Shown here one piece after another: positions 1 through 9,394 of a stretch of 26,225 nt of DNA (the first letter of the stretch is position 1; each line of letters begins with the position of its first letter). Under the pieces are notes generated by a model that saw only the letters and a list, made by a program, of their open reading frames with translations, did not search any database and was not told the DNA's origin. This DNA is from Sphaerosporella brunnea (Eukaryota > Ascomycota > Pezizomycetes > Pezizales > Pyronemataceae). The position numbers were made by a program, and so were the translations under genes. The stretch covers positions 1 through 26,225 of the forward strand of contig VXIS01000480.1 of NCBI GenBank assembly GCA_008704415.1, given 5' to 3'.

Positions 1-1721
1 CAGTCATCCACAGACTCAGTAGAAAGTTCTTCCCGCCTCCAGTACCCCACAACCGCTTGAGCCAAATTCTCTGAGTCTAATTTGTCACCAACTCGGGCAA
101 TATGCTCTCGCATGGCCAGCAGAGTACCCTCGTCCTGCAGCTTACCAGCTACCTTTGTATGGCGGCCTTGTTTCCCCACCATAAGATATCGCTCGCGCAC
201 CCAACGCCTTTCCTGTCGCAAAATTCTTCTTGCTGTGGGTCGCGATCTCCCCTGTCCATGCGCAATGAGTTCTGCAAGCGACAAGCGGGTCCTTCCTCGT
301 TCACGTAGGTTGGACAGACGCTTTCCACTTAGTATGTCCAACTGGCGTTCCATAAACCACTTAACTTGGAGACACCGCTTAAAGTCTTGTCCTCCTCGGC
401 GAAGATAACATTTATCGGCACGAAGGACATGCGTAATGTCGGCGATTGCATCGGTCAGAATAATCTTTTTCAAGTCCTTGCAATGCGGGCATTTTTTCCG
501 TATCGGCCAAGCTGCCTTTGCTTGTGCAAGCTCATCTTGCAGCTCCTCCCGGAGCTTTTCCAACCTTTGATGCTCTGTCGGGTTTGCGGAAGCTTGAGCT
601 TTTGTACTGGCAGGCCCAGCGCCGTCTTGTCTCGGCGATACTCCTTGATTCCTTGCGGCCTTTTTTCTCAACCCAGCCGCTTCTCCAGCCGCTTCCCCCA
701 ACTCAGCCGCGTCTCCAGCCGCTTCTCCAGCCGCTTTTCCAGCCGCTTCTCCAGCCGCTTCCCTCAACCCAGCCGCTTCTCCAGCCGCTTCTCCAGCCGC
801 TTCCCTCAACCCAGCCGCTTCTCCAGCCGCTTCTCCAGCCGCTTTTCCAGCCGCTTCCCTCAACCCAGCCGCTTCTCCAGCCGCTTCTCCAGCCGCTTTT
901 CCAGCCGCTTCTCCAGCCGCTTCCCTCAACCCAGCCGCTTCTCCAGCCGCTTCTCCAGCCGCTTCTCCAGCCGCTTTTCCAGCCGCTTCTCCAGCCGCTT
1001 CCCTCAACCCAGCCGCTTCTCCAGCCGCTTCTCCAGCCGCTTCTCCAGCCGCTTTTCCAGCCGCTTCTCCAGCCGCTTCTCTCAACCCAGCCGCTTCTTT
1101 AGCCGCTTCTTTAGCCGCTTCTTCAGCCGCTTCTCCAGCCGCTTCTCCAGCCGCTTCTCCAGCTGCTCCCCCAGCCGCTTCCCCAACCGCTTCCATCAAC
1201 CCAGCCACTTCATTAGATGGTGTAATTCTGTGACTCGGCAGCAGTGCTTGACTCAGCGACGGCGCTTGAGTCGGCGACGGCGCTTCTTGACTCGGCGGCG
1301 GCGCATCAAACATGATTATATCCGTGGAACCCATCGGTGGTGCATCTGGCATCATAACATCCTCTGAGCCGTCGAAGCCTTGTTGCTCAGCTGCTTTTGC
1401 CTTTCGCCTTCGCCACAAGGTCTTCCTTGATGGACCTGTTGGGGCTTGAACGCGTCCGGTTTGGGTGCTAGGTGGCGCGGGGGTTGATGGAGCGGGGATC
1501 TGTACAGGTGGCGGGGGGGCTGCATTTGTTTGCGCACTGGCCATGGCGGCTTCTTGCGCCTTTTTTCGTCGCCAGATGGTTGCTCTTGACGGTCCACTTG
1601 GAGCTTGGGGGCGTCCACGGGTGGTTGGAATCACTTCAATTGCATTGGAGTCCGCCTGTGCTTTCCTTCTCCTCCACATTGTCGTTTTAGATGGGCCGTT
1701 CTGTGATATGAGGCGTTCCAT
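1..1721 (-). CDS. N-terminal part of a large fungal DDE-transposase-like protein (runs off left edge)
   Basis: An uninterrupted minus-strand frame runs from the ATG at 1721 (in-frame TGA just upstream) to base 1, 573 codons, with no stop inside the window. The first 130 residues hold three copies of a basic motif of the form GPS-x-x-T-x-WRR-(R/K)-KA. Two of the copies are preceded by GR-x-QAP. This looks like a repeated DNA-binding or HTH-like element. Next is a Pro/Ser-rich stretch, about 170 residues of Glu-Ala-Ala-Gly repeats, then a charged helical part with a CPHC pair and segments such as RPTARRILRQERRWVRERY and MREHIARVGDKL. These resemble, from memory, the N-terminal region of large DDE-type transposases common in fungi; the catalytic part would lie left of base 1. 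Seen: frame, motifs and repeats. Inferred: the transposase assignment. It could instead be an unrelated repeat-rich nuclear protein. Confidence 0.55.
   Translation of the reverse strand, partial: MERLISQNGPSKTTMWRRRKAQADSNAIEVIPTTRGRPQAPSGPSRATIWRRKKAQEAAMASAQTNAAPPPPVQIPAPSTPAPPSTQTGRVQAPTGPSRKTLWRRRKAKAAEQQGFDGSEDVMMPDAPPMGSTDIIMFDAPPPSQEAPSPTQAPSLSQALLPSHRITPSNEVAGLMEAVGEAAGGAAGEAAGEAAGEAAEEAAKEAAKEAAGLREAAGEAAGKAAGEAAGEAAGEAAGLREAAGEAAGKAAGEAAGEAAGEAAGLREAAGEAAGKAAGEAAGEAAGLREAAGKAAGEAAGEAAGLREAAGEAAGEAAGLREAAGEAAGKAAGEAAGDAAELGEAAGEAAGLRKKAARNQGVSPRQDGAGPASTKAQASANPTEHQRLEKLREELQDELAQAKAAWPIRKKCPHCKDLKKIILTDAIADITHVLRADKCYLRRGGQDFKRCLQVKWFMERQLDILSGKRLSNLRERGRTRLSLAELIAHGQGRSRPTARRILRQERRWVRERYLMVGKQGRHTKVAGKLQDEGTLLAMREHIARVGDKLDSENLAQAVVGYWRREELSTESVDD
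670..1205 (-). repeat. 12-bp coding minisatellite (EAAG repeats)
   Basis: About 530 bp consist of 12-bp units (GCTTCTCCAGCC with a GCTTTTCCAGCC variant), punctuated by 18-bp units containing CCCTCAACC. All units are multiples of three, so the minus-strand frame is kept: each 12-mer encodes Glu/Lys-Ala-Ala-Gly and the 18-mer encodes a Leu-Arg-containing version. The 18-mers recur after 2, 3, 4, 5 or 6 short units, which gives a rising higher-order pattern typical of recent unequal exchange or slippage. The plus-strand frames through the array are low-complexity shadows. Confidence 0.95.
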
Positions 1722-2664
1722 GTTGGAAGGATTGATGGTACAGACGACGGGTGCGACAGTGTTTCAAATGATTTCAGACGTATGCCCCACCAGTTACCCG
1801 GCTTTTGGTTGGTGTTATTTGTAGACTTCCGGCACCATAACACCACAACTTTTTGCCGGATCCCTCTATTATTCCTCAACGCATGCCTCAACCGGTTCTC
1901 CCGTTGCCTTGATCTACCCACATTCCACGCTTAACTGCAACGGACGAAAGCTAGCCGTGCACGACCAGCCAAGACTCCACGACATAAACCAGGCAATCGA
2001 GACAATCCGCCTACCCAGCCAACATGTCTTCAACATCAACACCCGCTCCCCATCCACCCTCTCCCCATCCACCCGCTGGTTCGCCAGCATCTCTCCTTTC
2101 ACCCTCCGGTTCGCCAGTGATTTCAAACCCCCAACCCCCATCGCCAGTCCCGGTCAAGGACAATGACCAGTGTTCTCTTACCAACAATCCTATCCCAGCT
2201 GCGGAATCTCCTTACCACTATACCGGAAGGATCGATGAATCCCGGAGGATGGACATTCGATTACAAGAAGAGAGTATGGCACCACATGATCTCGATTACA
2301 TCTCCACTAGACGACGACGAGCTGCAAGCCTCTTTTTGTCCTACCGCTGATGAAGTACGGGGATCACCTGCCCTATGGCAACAAGGGCCATTCAATCCCG
2401 CTCAAGTGTCACAAGCTTGGCATGAGGAGATTTTGGGGGCTGGCCGATGTCCTGACTTGGATCCATGGGAACCGACTACAAGACGATTTCCTAGACCGCA
2501 GCTTTGTCGAGAATGCAACACAGCTTATACGAGGAACGTTGGCACTGGTGTGCCACTTCTTGCAGACGTCGAAGGGGATGCCGTTCCATTACATCCCGTA
2601 TATGCTCTGTTATCAGATTTTACTATCAGTCAACCGCATCACGCAGGAGACAGCGCAAGAACTA

Positions 2665-3557
2665 TGGTGGCGGAATCCTGTAACCTGCCCTCCCATCGCC
2701 GTTGGAAACACCAGATTTTACGCCGGTTTCCACACAACCACAACCAAAAGATAACGCAAAAGCGCTCTCTAGATGCGTAGATAAGTAGCAATAGATGGAT
2801 TCTAGACAGCAAAAATTACAGAAAAGTTAAAGGGTAAGGCGCAGTAGCGGGTGTTTCAAGCGGGAATTTTGCGGAGGGTTAGGGTTTTAGGTCGGAGTGG
2901 ACCCTACTACTCGTTGGATTCAAAAAGATCGGGACAGCGCTAAGCTAGAACAGGTAACGCTAACCCACGGCCGCCCCACCAAAATCGAATCACCGATTTC
3001 TTTTTATTCCGACCTTTCTTTTTTTATTCGGGGAACGCTTCATTTGATTGATTTGTTTCGCGCTTCCATATTAATCTCTAGCATCATCTCTTTTTTTTTG
3101 AGTCTAGATTCAATCTTTTTCAAGAAACGTTGGGGTAGTTTTTGATTTTTCTTTGCGAGGCTATGGTTGTCGCCGTGGATTTTTTGGTGGGGTGCGGTTA
3201 CCCGGCCTGTTTAGCGCTGTCCCGATCTTTTTGAATCCAACGAGTAAACCACTTTCGGACTGTAGCGAGTGATTTATTATGTACAATTTCCTGTTTTGCG
3301 AGTGATTTCAAGTGAAGCGCAGCCGCAAGCATTTTTTCCGGCCCCGCGCCCCCTCGTCCACCGCCGCGCTCCCTCGTCCACCGCCGCGCCATCGTCCACC
3401 GTTGCGGGCGCCCCAATCCCCCCGTCCCAATCCCCTCGTCCGCTCCCTCTTTTCCCGCGAGCGGATACACAGTCTATCACTCGATTCTCTTGAAATTGGT
3501 TTAGTTGATCGGCAAGAGAAGTGGACCCCAAGGGCAGGTTACAGGATTCCGCCACCA
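2665..3557. mobile_element. 893-bp TA-flanked inverted-repeat element (Tc1/mariner-type MITE)
   Basis: A perfect 31-bp inverted repeat occurs at 2661-2691 and 3531-3561. Counting a TA target duplication (2663-2664 and 3558-3559), the terminal repeat starts TGGTGGCGGAATCCTGTAAC. Removing the element and one TA rejoins an open frame across the insertion point, which is independent support for the borders. No transposase frame is evident inside, so it is non-autonomous. A second element (2910-3244) sits inside it. Confidence 0.7.
2910..3244. mobile_element. 335-bp MITE nested in the 893-bp element
   Basis: A perfect 36-bp inverted repeat lies at 2908-2943 and 3211-3246 including flanking TA dinucleotides; terminal repeats begin CTCGTTGGATTC. 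A second, weaker stretch of inverted similarity follows inside (around GGTAAC and CCCCACCAAAA on both arms). The interior is T-rich with no coding frame. TA flanks suggest a Tc1/mariner-superfamily MITE. Because it lies inside the larger element it should be the younger insertion. Confidence 0.75.
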
Positions 3558-4058
3558 TAGTGACCTGCACGACGTCCCTGCCGGGGAGCATGGGATTCAA
3601 TGCCAGGATGGAGGCCGAGAAAATATGGTTGGTGGATTTGCGGGAAATCGCCCGTTCGCCACTCCTACCGGACAGGCTGCAGAACTACTGATCTTGCGGT
3701 ATATAGCCGCCAACAAGACCTACCTGGCCGGAATGGATTTGATATGGATCACGATGTCGTTCAGACTGCCTCGGAAGTTTTCGGTGTTGCCTATGAGTCT
3801 GACCGCGAGGGAACCCTGCCAAAATTGCCGTCGATGTCGATGTATGTGTCTCACAGATTCTAGGCCGGAATAGAATACATGGTCGCCGTCGTTGCTGATT
3901 TGACTTCTATGAACTGGGCTTGCATCTTCCAGGACAAGCATGGTATCATACACTCCTTCTCCGCCGACCTCGGCGGTTTTCCAGTCGGCAGAATTTGCGA
4001 CGACGCGACTGACCTGGCCAATCAAGTCATCCGGACTCTGTATGGGATAGAATACTGA

Positions 4059-4398
4059 ATATTCTTATTTTTTTTTTATTTTGTTTGTTTTTTTGTGTGG
4101 GACGCTGCCGTAGAATTGCTTGCGGTGGCACAGATGCTTCCACCCAGGAATCATTGATGCATTTGTTTGCTTTTCTTTTTCTTTCATGGCTTCTGTTTGT
4201 TTCTGCTTCGTTGATATTTCATTTGGGGCACGGGATTCGATTGCATTGGGGGTTTTCATGTTCTGCTTCGTTGTCACCGCATTTGATCCACATTACTTTT
4301 GTTTATTCTCACAAGATTGGGGGCATCTTTACGATAGCTTACTTGACTTTTTTTTTGCGATGGTTGGCTGCCAGATGTTAAAGATGATTGCTTCTTTG
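4059..4398. other. Non-coding T-rich stretch
   Basis: This stretch follows the stop of the decayed gene. It is T-rich with several poly-T runs near 4069-4095. Short frames on both strands show no recognisable motif, and I see nothing further that can be supported. Confidence 0.5.
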
Positions 4399-4400
4399 TA

Positions 4401-4819
4401 CTCTGGCGGCCGAGCGCCAAGATCCGAATTTTCTGATTGGCCCGCACAACAAAAAACCGCGAAAATAAGAATTCGGCCGTCAAAATTCATCGTAAATTAG
4501 AAGCTCCCACTTGTGGTCAAATTCGTCGCAAAAAACGCGATCCAGCACGTCTTGGAGGGCTTGCTGGGCCGTCATGATGTTGAGAGAGTTGAAACGGTGA
4601 TGCTGAATATCCAGCGTTGCCACACAACGCCACACATCAGCCTCCCACTCCCCCAGCTACCCCTCCGGGACGTGCTGGATCGCGTTTTTTGCGACGAATT
4701 TGACCACAAGTGGGAGCTTCTAATTTACGATGAATTTTGACGGCCGAATTCTTATTTTCGCGGTTTTTTGTTGTGCGGGCCAATCAGAAAATTCGGATCT
4801 TGGCGCTCGGCCGCCAGAG
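4401..4819. mobile_element. Foldback MITE with perfect 153-bp arms
   Basis: Arms 4399-4551 and 4669-4821 are, by eye, perfect reverse complements over 153 bp including the terminal TA on each side (TA target duplication). The outer terminal sequence is CTCTGGCGGCCGAGCGCC. The loop 4552-4668 is unrelated on its two sides apart from short similarity next to the arms. There is no coding capacity. Perfect arm identity implies a young insertion or active homogenisation; a transcript would form a very stable hairpin. Confidence 0.88.
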
Positions 4820-4994
4820 TAGAGGTGTGACTCTTAAGTGAAGACGCCAGCCAGCCAGCTGGCACAGAGAGCAGCAGAATATTCAGGTATCAATTTATGC
4901 AACGCACAGCCCCCCTCCCCAAAAACTAAATGTACACTTTCGCGGAAGATCTGACCGCAGAGAAAGCAGCAGCGTGCGCTTTGACGTTCGGCGC

Positions 4995-5995
4995 TTACGT
5001 CCTTCTCTTCTTCCTTCCCGCAGTGACCCTAGATCTAGCAGCCTCAAACTCCTCCTCAGTAGGCGGCGGCGGCGGAGCAGCGCGTTTAGACGTCCCTTTC
5101 TTCTTCGCGCCACCTCCATATCTGGCCTCCAAGTTGGAGAGCAAAGCATCCATCCTTCCAGCGCCACGGCTCTTGATGATAGCCGCAAGCGCGCTGGTGT
5201 CCTCTTCCTCGCCCTTCTTTTTCTTTCCCTTCTTACCACCCTCGCCCGCCTTGTCACCAAACAGCGCCTCGTGAACCCCCATCTTCTTGGCCATTGCCTC
5301 AGCCTCCTTCGCTTCCTTTTTGGCGTTTGCGCGGCGCTTCTTCTTCGACGATGCAGTCTCCTTGGTATATGCATCATACGCCTCCACAGTGCCATCCGCT
5401 ATCGCAGCATCTATGATCTCCCGGAACCGTGCTTCGTCTGCAATGACATCGCTAGCCATGACATGTTCGAATACCGCATCGAGGTCTCCTTCCGCATCGG
5501 TATACGCGTCGAGCACGGCCTGCCGTTCTTCATCGCTACCTATTTTTGTGCCACATCAATATCCATCCCTCCTATCTAAAAACACGAAACAAAAACCTGC
5601 TTAGATAGATGGGGCAAAAACAAACCTTGATACCCGGTCTTAAACTCCTCCAAAGCCTCCTTACTGACCTCCTTGAACTGGGCCTTGAAAAACTCCTTCC
5701 AATCGAAATCCTCGTCCACATCGAGTGCGCTTTCGGAGGTGCTCCCAGTCGAGTCGTAGCGTGCGCGTCGCGCGTCGTCACTCAAGATCGCGTAGGCAAA
5801 CGCCAGTTCCTGAAATGCGGTGTGAGCGGCTGCACGCTCTGCTGCGGGAGCTTTATCGGGGTGCCGCTGGAGGGCGAGTTTGCGGTAGGCACTGCGGATC
5901 TCCTCGGCAGTGGCGGTGTTGGGGACACCGAGAATCTCGTATGGGTCAAGCTCTGAGGAGTTGGCTGGGAGGCCGTCACTTTCGGTATCGGACAT
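4995..5995 (-). CDS. J-domain co-chaperone, DNAJC9-like
   Basis: Two exons, 5995-5626 and 5539-4995, separated by an 86-bp intron (GTTTGT...TAG), give 304 residues. The J domain spans about residues 17-84 with the diagnostic HPD at 45-47 and a DPYEILGV start, so it should stimulate an Hsp70 ATPase. After the J domain come the sequence EFKTGYQGS (across the splice junction) and a helical region with VFEHVMASD and EIIDAAI. This order matches the DNAJC9 family, a nuclear J protein that handles histone H3-H4 in animals. The C-terminus is Lys/Arg-rich and ends RKKRRT, which suits nuclear import. The intron is supported by exact rejoining of the family sequence. It is the last of three tandem minus-strand genes, and its start lies 189 bp from the stop of the next. 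Confidence 0.92.
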
Positions 5996-6184
5996 TATTG
6001 CGGTGTTGTGTTGCGGGTTGAATGAAGAGGCTCGATATGGTGTTGGAGCTTGGGAAGGTTTCGGGGGTGACGCGACGTGGAACGTGTTTAACTTTCAAAC
6101 GTAGCGCCAAAAATGACGAGGAACTGGAACACCGACAACCAACAAAGATATCGTAGTTACACCATTGATCTATCTACACCTGAC

Positions 6185-7379
6185 TTACCACTTTGTTCTA
6201 TCCAGCCCACAAGCCTGCAATATAGTATGTCTTAACGCGCTGATACCAATCCTGCGATCACCACCTGGAGCCTTCTTTGCAGGATTTCCTGCCACGCCGA
6301 GGATCTCTCCCAGCCCTGCGACACCTGCAATACCAGTCTGTAGTATATGCCTCATATCCTCGAATGCGCGCCGCGTCGAATCGCCTCTCTTGAGCTTATC
6401 AATCTTGCTGAGTATAACCTGAAATGAAATGCCTTCTCTTCCCAGGTGTTCCAGCAGCATGAGATCCGTCGGTTTAGGCCCATGCGAGGCTTCAATGAGT
6501 ACAAAAGCCCTTCTACACCTATAGCCCACGTCGTCAGCTTCCCAGCCTTCAAGTGCGCAAGATGGAGCGTACTGTTTCCGCGATGATAGATACTTCATGA
6601 TTTGGGTGCCCCAGTCCTCACGGGAGGCATGCCCGTAGCCCGGCATGTCCATGAGCACCAGCTTTCCCTGGTTGATCGCAAACGCACTGAGTAGCTTTGT
6701 CTTTCCGGGCTTGCTAGACGTGTAGGCCATGCCCTGGTGGTTCATCAAGGCGTTGAGTAGACTCGATTTCTGCGAAAATCAGCCTCCGCCCGCCTCGCGT
6801 TGAAAAAGGGAACAAACGTACACCGACGTTACTCCTCCCCAGAAATGCAACCTGCAGCATGTCTGAGTGTCAGCCTTCTTTCCCCAGCCGTGTGCATGCG
6901 CGCGGGCGCAGCGTGGGTTCTACCTCGGGCGCATTGCCGTAGTCGATTTTCTTGAACTTCGCCTCCGACCAAAGATGTTTCGGTGGGTAGCGACAGAAAA
7001 ACTCGTCTGCACGTATCAACTCTTCATGCGTCGGCTCGATCGTTTCCCACCGATATGCATAGTTGCTCAACCCCGGTGGCGGGGGTGACTCAATGGGAGG
7101 TTTGCTGTGCGACTTCGATCCTATTCCTACGTTCGGCACCTCTACCTTTGGTAGTGGTCCAGATGTTGCTTCAGGTTTCTGCGTGTGGGCATGGGCCGGC
7201 GGCGTTGAAGGAGTCGGGACTTCATGAGCAACATCAGCTTGCCTCTGTAACCGTCTTTCTTTTGATGGAGGCCGCGGAGCAAGCGGGGGGCGTATTGGAG
7301 AATGTAGTAGAGAGCGTACACGGATGCGGAGGAAGCGTCGAGTTATGCGGGGCGCGAAACAATTGGTGGAGCCGAGCAT
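6185..7379 (-). CDS. EngB/YihA-type GTPase, probably mitochondrial (GTPBP8-like)
   Basis: Three exons (7379-6924, 6851-6822, 6769-6185) give 356 residues. Introns are 72 bp (GTAGAA...CAG) and 52 bp (GTACGT...CAG). Splicing assembles the G1 P-loop GRSNVGKSS (residues 157-165), whose first six residues come from a 30-nt middle exon. Other signatures are KPGKT with the G2 Thr at 186, G3 DMPGYG at 203-208, and G4 SKID at 283-286. The first 30 residues are Arg-rich without acidic residues, a plausible mitochondrial targeting sequence. A Pro-rich linker and an HEELIRADEFF segment, found upstream of the G domain in eukaryotic members, follow. EngB proteins assist assembly of the large ribosomal subunit, so a mitoribosome role is inferred. 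Confidence 0.93.
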
Positions 7380-7775
7380 GGTGGGTTGGTCCGGTTTATC
7401 TTGAAGATTTGGATCGGTGAAGGCGGTCCAAAATGCTAATGCACAAGGACGTCATTTCAAAAAAAAGAATATTCGTTTATATTCGCAAAATAAGACTCCC
7501 ACATTTGCTTAATCTATTTTACTTACTTGTACTTACCCATGAGTGCCTTCACAGGTGCTAAAACCAGGTTGCAAACGGAAAAGACCACACCACTGCTGCC
7601 AATTACAAAACGAATATTTCAAACCCAGAATCCCCTAACTCCAATTTTTGTGCCATCGGCGTTTGCATTTCAAATGCTTCGCAAAAAAAAAATACAAAAG
7701 ACCAACTCAAATGAAAATCTAGGGTATCCCCTGTAGGAGGTCATGCGGTCCGTCTATGTGAATGACCCCCGTAAC
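7380..7775. other. Intergenic region between two tandem genes
   Basis: This holds the promoter side of the GTPase gene and the 3' side of the Ca2+/H+ exchanger gene. It is A/T-rich around 7455-7530 and 7680-7720, with poly-A runs. No gene or repeat is recognised. Confidence 0.5.
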
Positions 7776-9394
7776 TTACGACGGAGTTCCCGGTAAGCCA
7801 GCGGTGTCCGGATAGACGTAAAAGCTGATGGCAATGATAGTGTAAATTCCCAACAACATGGCGCCCTCAAGATAGTTACTCTTGCCGTCCTGGACGACGT
7901 AGTACGTGAGGTATGTGCTGACGAAAAAAACGACTGTTTCGAAAGTCTGGAAATACAGACTCATGGGCTGTCCGATGATCCATCCAAGGATGACCAAGAA
8001 TGGGGTTACAAGAAGCGCAATCTGCATGCTGCTGCCAATGGCTACCCCAATGGCCAGATCCATCTGTGTTCTCGTTAGCCGGTGCTTTCAAAGAGACCTG
8101 CCCCCAGATACTACATGCCTTGTTCTTCATCGCAACAACGACGGCAGTGACGTGCTCCGCAGCATTGCCCACGATCGGAATCAGAATCAATCCAATGAAC
8201 GTCTTACTGATCCCAGAAGACTCGACGATTCCCTCGATGGATCCGACCAAGTATTCAGCGCAGATAGCAACCATGACAGTTACCACAACTAAAACCCCAC
8301 CGGCCTCCCAAGGAGTGAGGGCAGCCACTTGCTCACTCTCCTCCTCCTGGGCGCCCGCAAAGAGATCCGTATGTGTCTTAAGCTGGAAAACCAGGTACAT
8401 CATGTATAGGATGAGGATCACAATCGAAGTTCCACGGGACAAGCTGAGAATCTGCTCAAAGTCGGGAGCTGTGTCCCGGTTCTGTGCCATAGATGCGTAC
8501 AATGCAGCTGGGATGATCAACGACGAGGTCGCAACCGCCATCAAGGAGGACATCGTGGACGCCACAGTGCTGTTGAAAACTTGTTCGTGGTACTTCAAGC
8601 CACCAAAGAAAAAGCACATTCCGAGAACCTGTAATTGAAATCAATATTAGCGGACATGCGCATGTAAGAAGCGGCTTGAATCCCCAAGAACACGTGAATT
8701 TCAGGGCTAGGGGTACATCATTCATGAGCGGGTCCTACTCTCAATTGCGGTGAGCTCGATTTCAGGTGACGAAACCAGGACCCGCAAATGCATGTGATTG
8801 CCCCGAAATTCACGTTTTCTGAGATACTTCCAGCGATATGTTGCTTCGAGCGGGGGAATTACCAGCAGAATGTTGGATAATATGCTCCCAAGCATACTGG
8901 CCTGGACGATACGGATTTCACCCTTGGTGAGAGCAACGATGCTCACCTGAGCACCGGTCAGCAACTGAGATCAGAATAGCCGTGAACAACGGATCTCTCA
9001 CGATTAATTCCACGGCGTTGCCAAAGGTTGCGTTCATAAGACCACCCAGAGTCTCTCCCACCTCCAGAGAAAGCTCTTCCGTCGCAAAGCTCAGCAGTGC
9101 AGCCAGCGGAATAATGGCCATAAAGTTCAGGACGAATGTCGCAGTCGGTGACCAGCCGAGCATACCAGCGATGATTCCCAGCGGGACGAAGACAAGCAAA
9201 ATGTTGACATAATTGCTGAGCAGAACGATTCTCGTTTTGTTGTACGAATACCGGCATGCGCTGTTGAATGTCCTCTGGACCTGATCTTTGTACTTTTGGT
9301 AGGTGCCGTAGTGGTGAGTTCCGTTTGCCCCGTTTGCCCCCAGCAAACGATCCGTCTCGTTATGCGTGCCATTCTCAAGATCGTTCGCAGGCAT
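7776..9394 (-). CDS. Vacuolar Ca2+/H+ exchanger, VCX1/CAX family
   Basis: Four exons (9394-9002, 8946-8863, 8628-8119, 8063-7776) give 424 residues, close to the roughly 410 of yeast Vcx1. Both signature repeats of the cation/Ca2+ exchanger superfamily are present: GNAVELI (residues 125-131, ending at the first splice site) and GNAAEH (313-318). About eleven hydrophobic segments and an acidic loop (AQEEESEQ) between the halves fit the fold. It should load cytosolic Ca2+ into the vacuole in exchange for protons. Introns are 55 bp (GT-AG), 234 bp (GT-AG) and 55 bp with a GC donor. The start at 9394 opens with MPANDLENG; an in-frame ATG at 9421 would add nine residues (MARAWEHCT) and is less likely. 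Confidence 0.93.
8064..8118 (-). other. GC-AG intron in the exchanger gene
   Basis: Between codons for AMKNK and MDLAIG the minus strand reads AAG|GCATGT at the donor and ACACAG|ATG at the acceptor, with GCTAAC as a branch-point-like sequence about 15 nt before the acceptor. Removing exactly these 55 bp gives an in-frame family-like junction, and no nearby GT donor does so. GC-AG introns are a known minor class. Confidence 0.85.
8686..8820. repeat. Imperfect inverted repeat inside intron 2 of the exchanger gene
   Basis: The left part, around 8688-8725 (CACGTGAATTTCAGGG, then GCGGGTCCT), is matched in reverse complement by the right part, around 8776-8816 (AGGACCCGC, then CCCCGAAATTCACGTTTT). 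Spacing is roughly symmetric about 8750. It looks like a degenerate MITE or foldback, and would explain why this intron is 234 bp while the others are about 55. Confidence 0.5.

Larger units (their letters stand above)
2024..4058 (+). pseudogene. Decayed protein-coding gene split by nested inverted-repeat elements
   Basis: Several coding-like segments on the plus strand lie in different frames. They are a Pro/Ser-rich start at 2024, a segment 2163-2350 (containing NPGGWTFDYKKRVW), a segment about 2311-2664 with amphipathic, globular-looking sequence, then after the insertion 3560-3688 (containing EAEKIWLVDLREIARSPLLP), about 3690-3745, about 3733-3860, and 3879-4058 ending at TGA (containing LGGFPVGRICDDATDLANQV). 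If the 893-bp element 2665-3557 and one TA are ignored, the frame of 2311-2664 continues directly into 3560-3688. The remaining frame changes could be introns or indels; good splice signals are not obvious at most of them, so I call it a pseudogene. The family is not recognised. It is divergent from the transposase-like gene, with about 300 bp between them. Confidence 0.5.

Noticed and set aside
366..1367. 333-residue plus-strand ORF rich in SRFSSRF, and a 194-residue frame at 518-1102
   Set aside because: They are antisense shadows of the 12-bp minisatellite that lies in the longer minus-strand frame. They have no structure outside the repeat.
4974..5604. Plus-strand ORFs of 105-201 residues opposite the J-protein gene
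   Set aside because: They are antisense to a gene supported by J domain and family-specific C-terminal sequence.
7906..8638. Plus-strand ORFs of 128 and 212 residues opposite the exchanger gene
   Set aside because: They are shadows of a well-supported minus-strand coding sequence.
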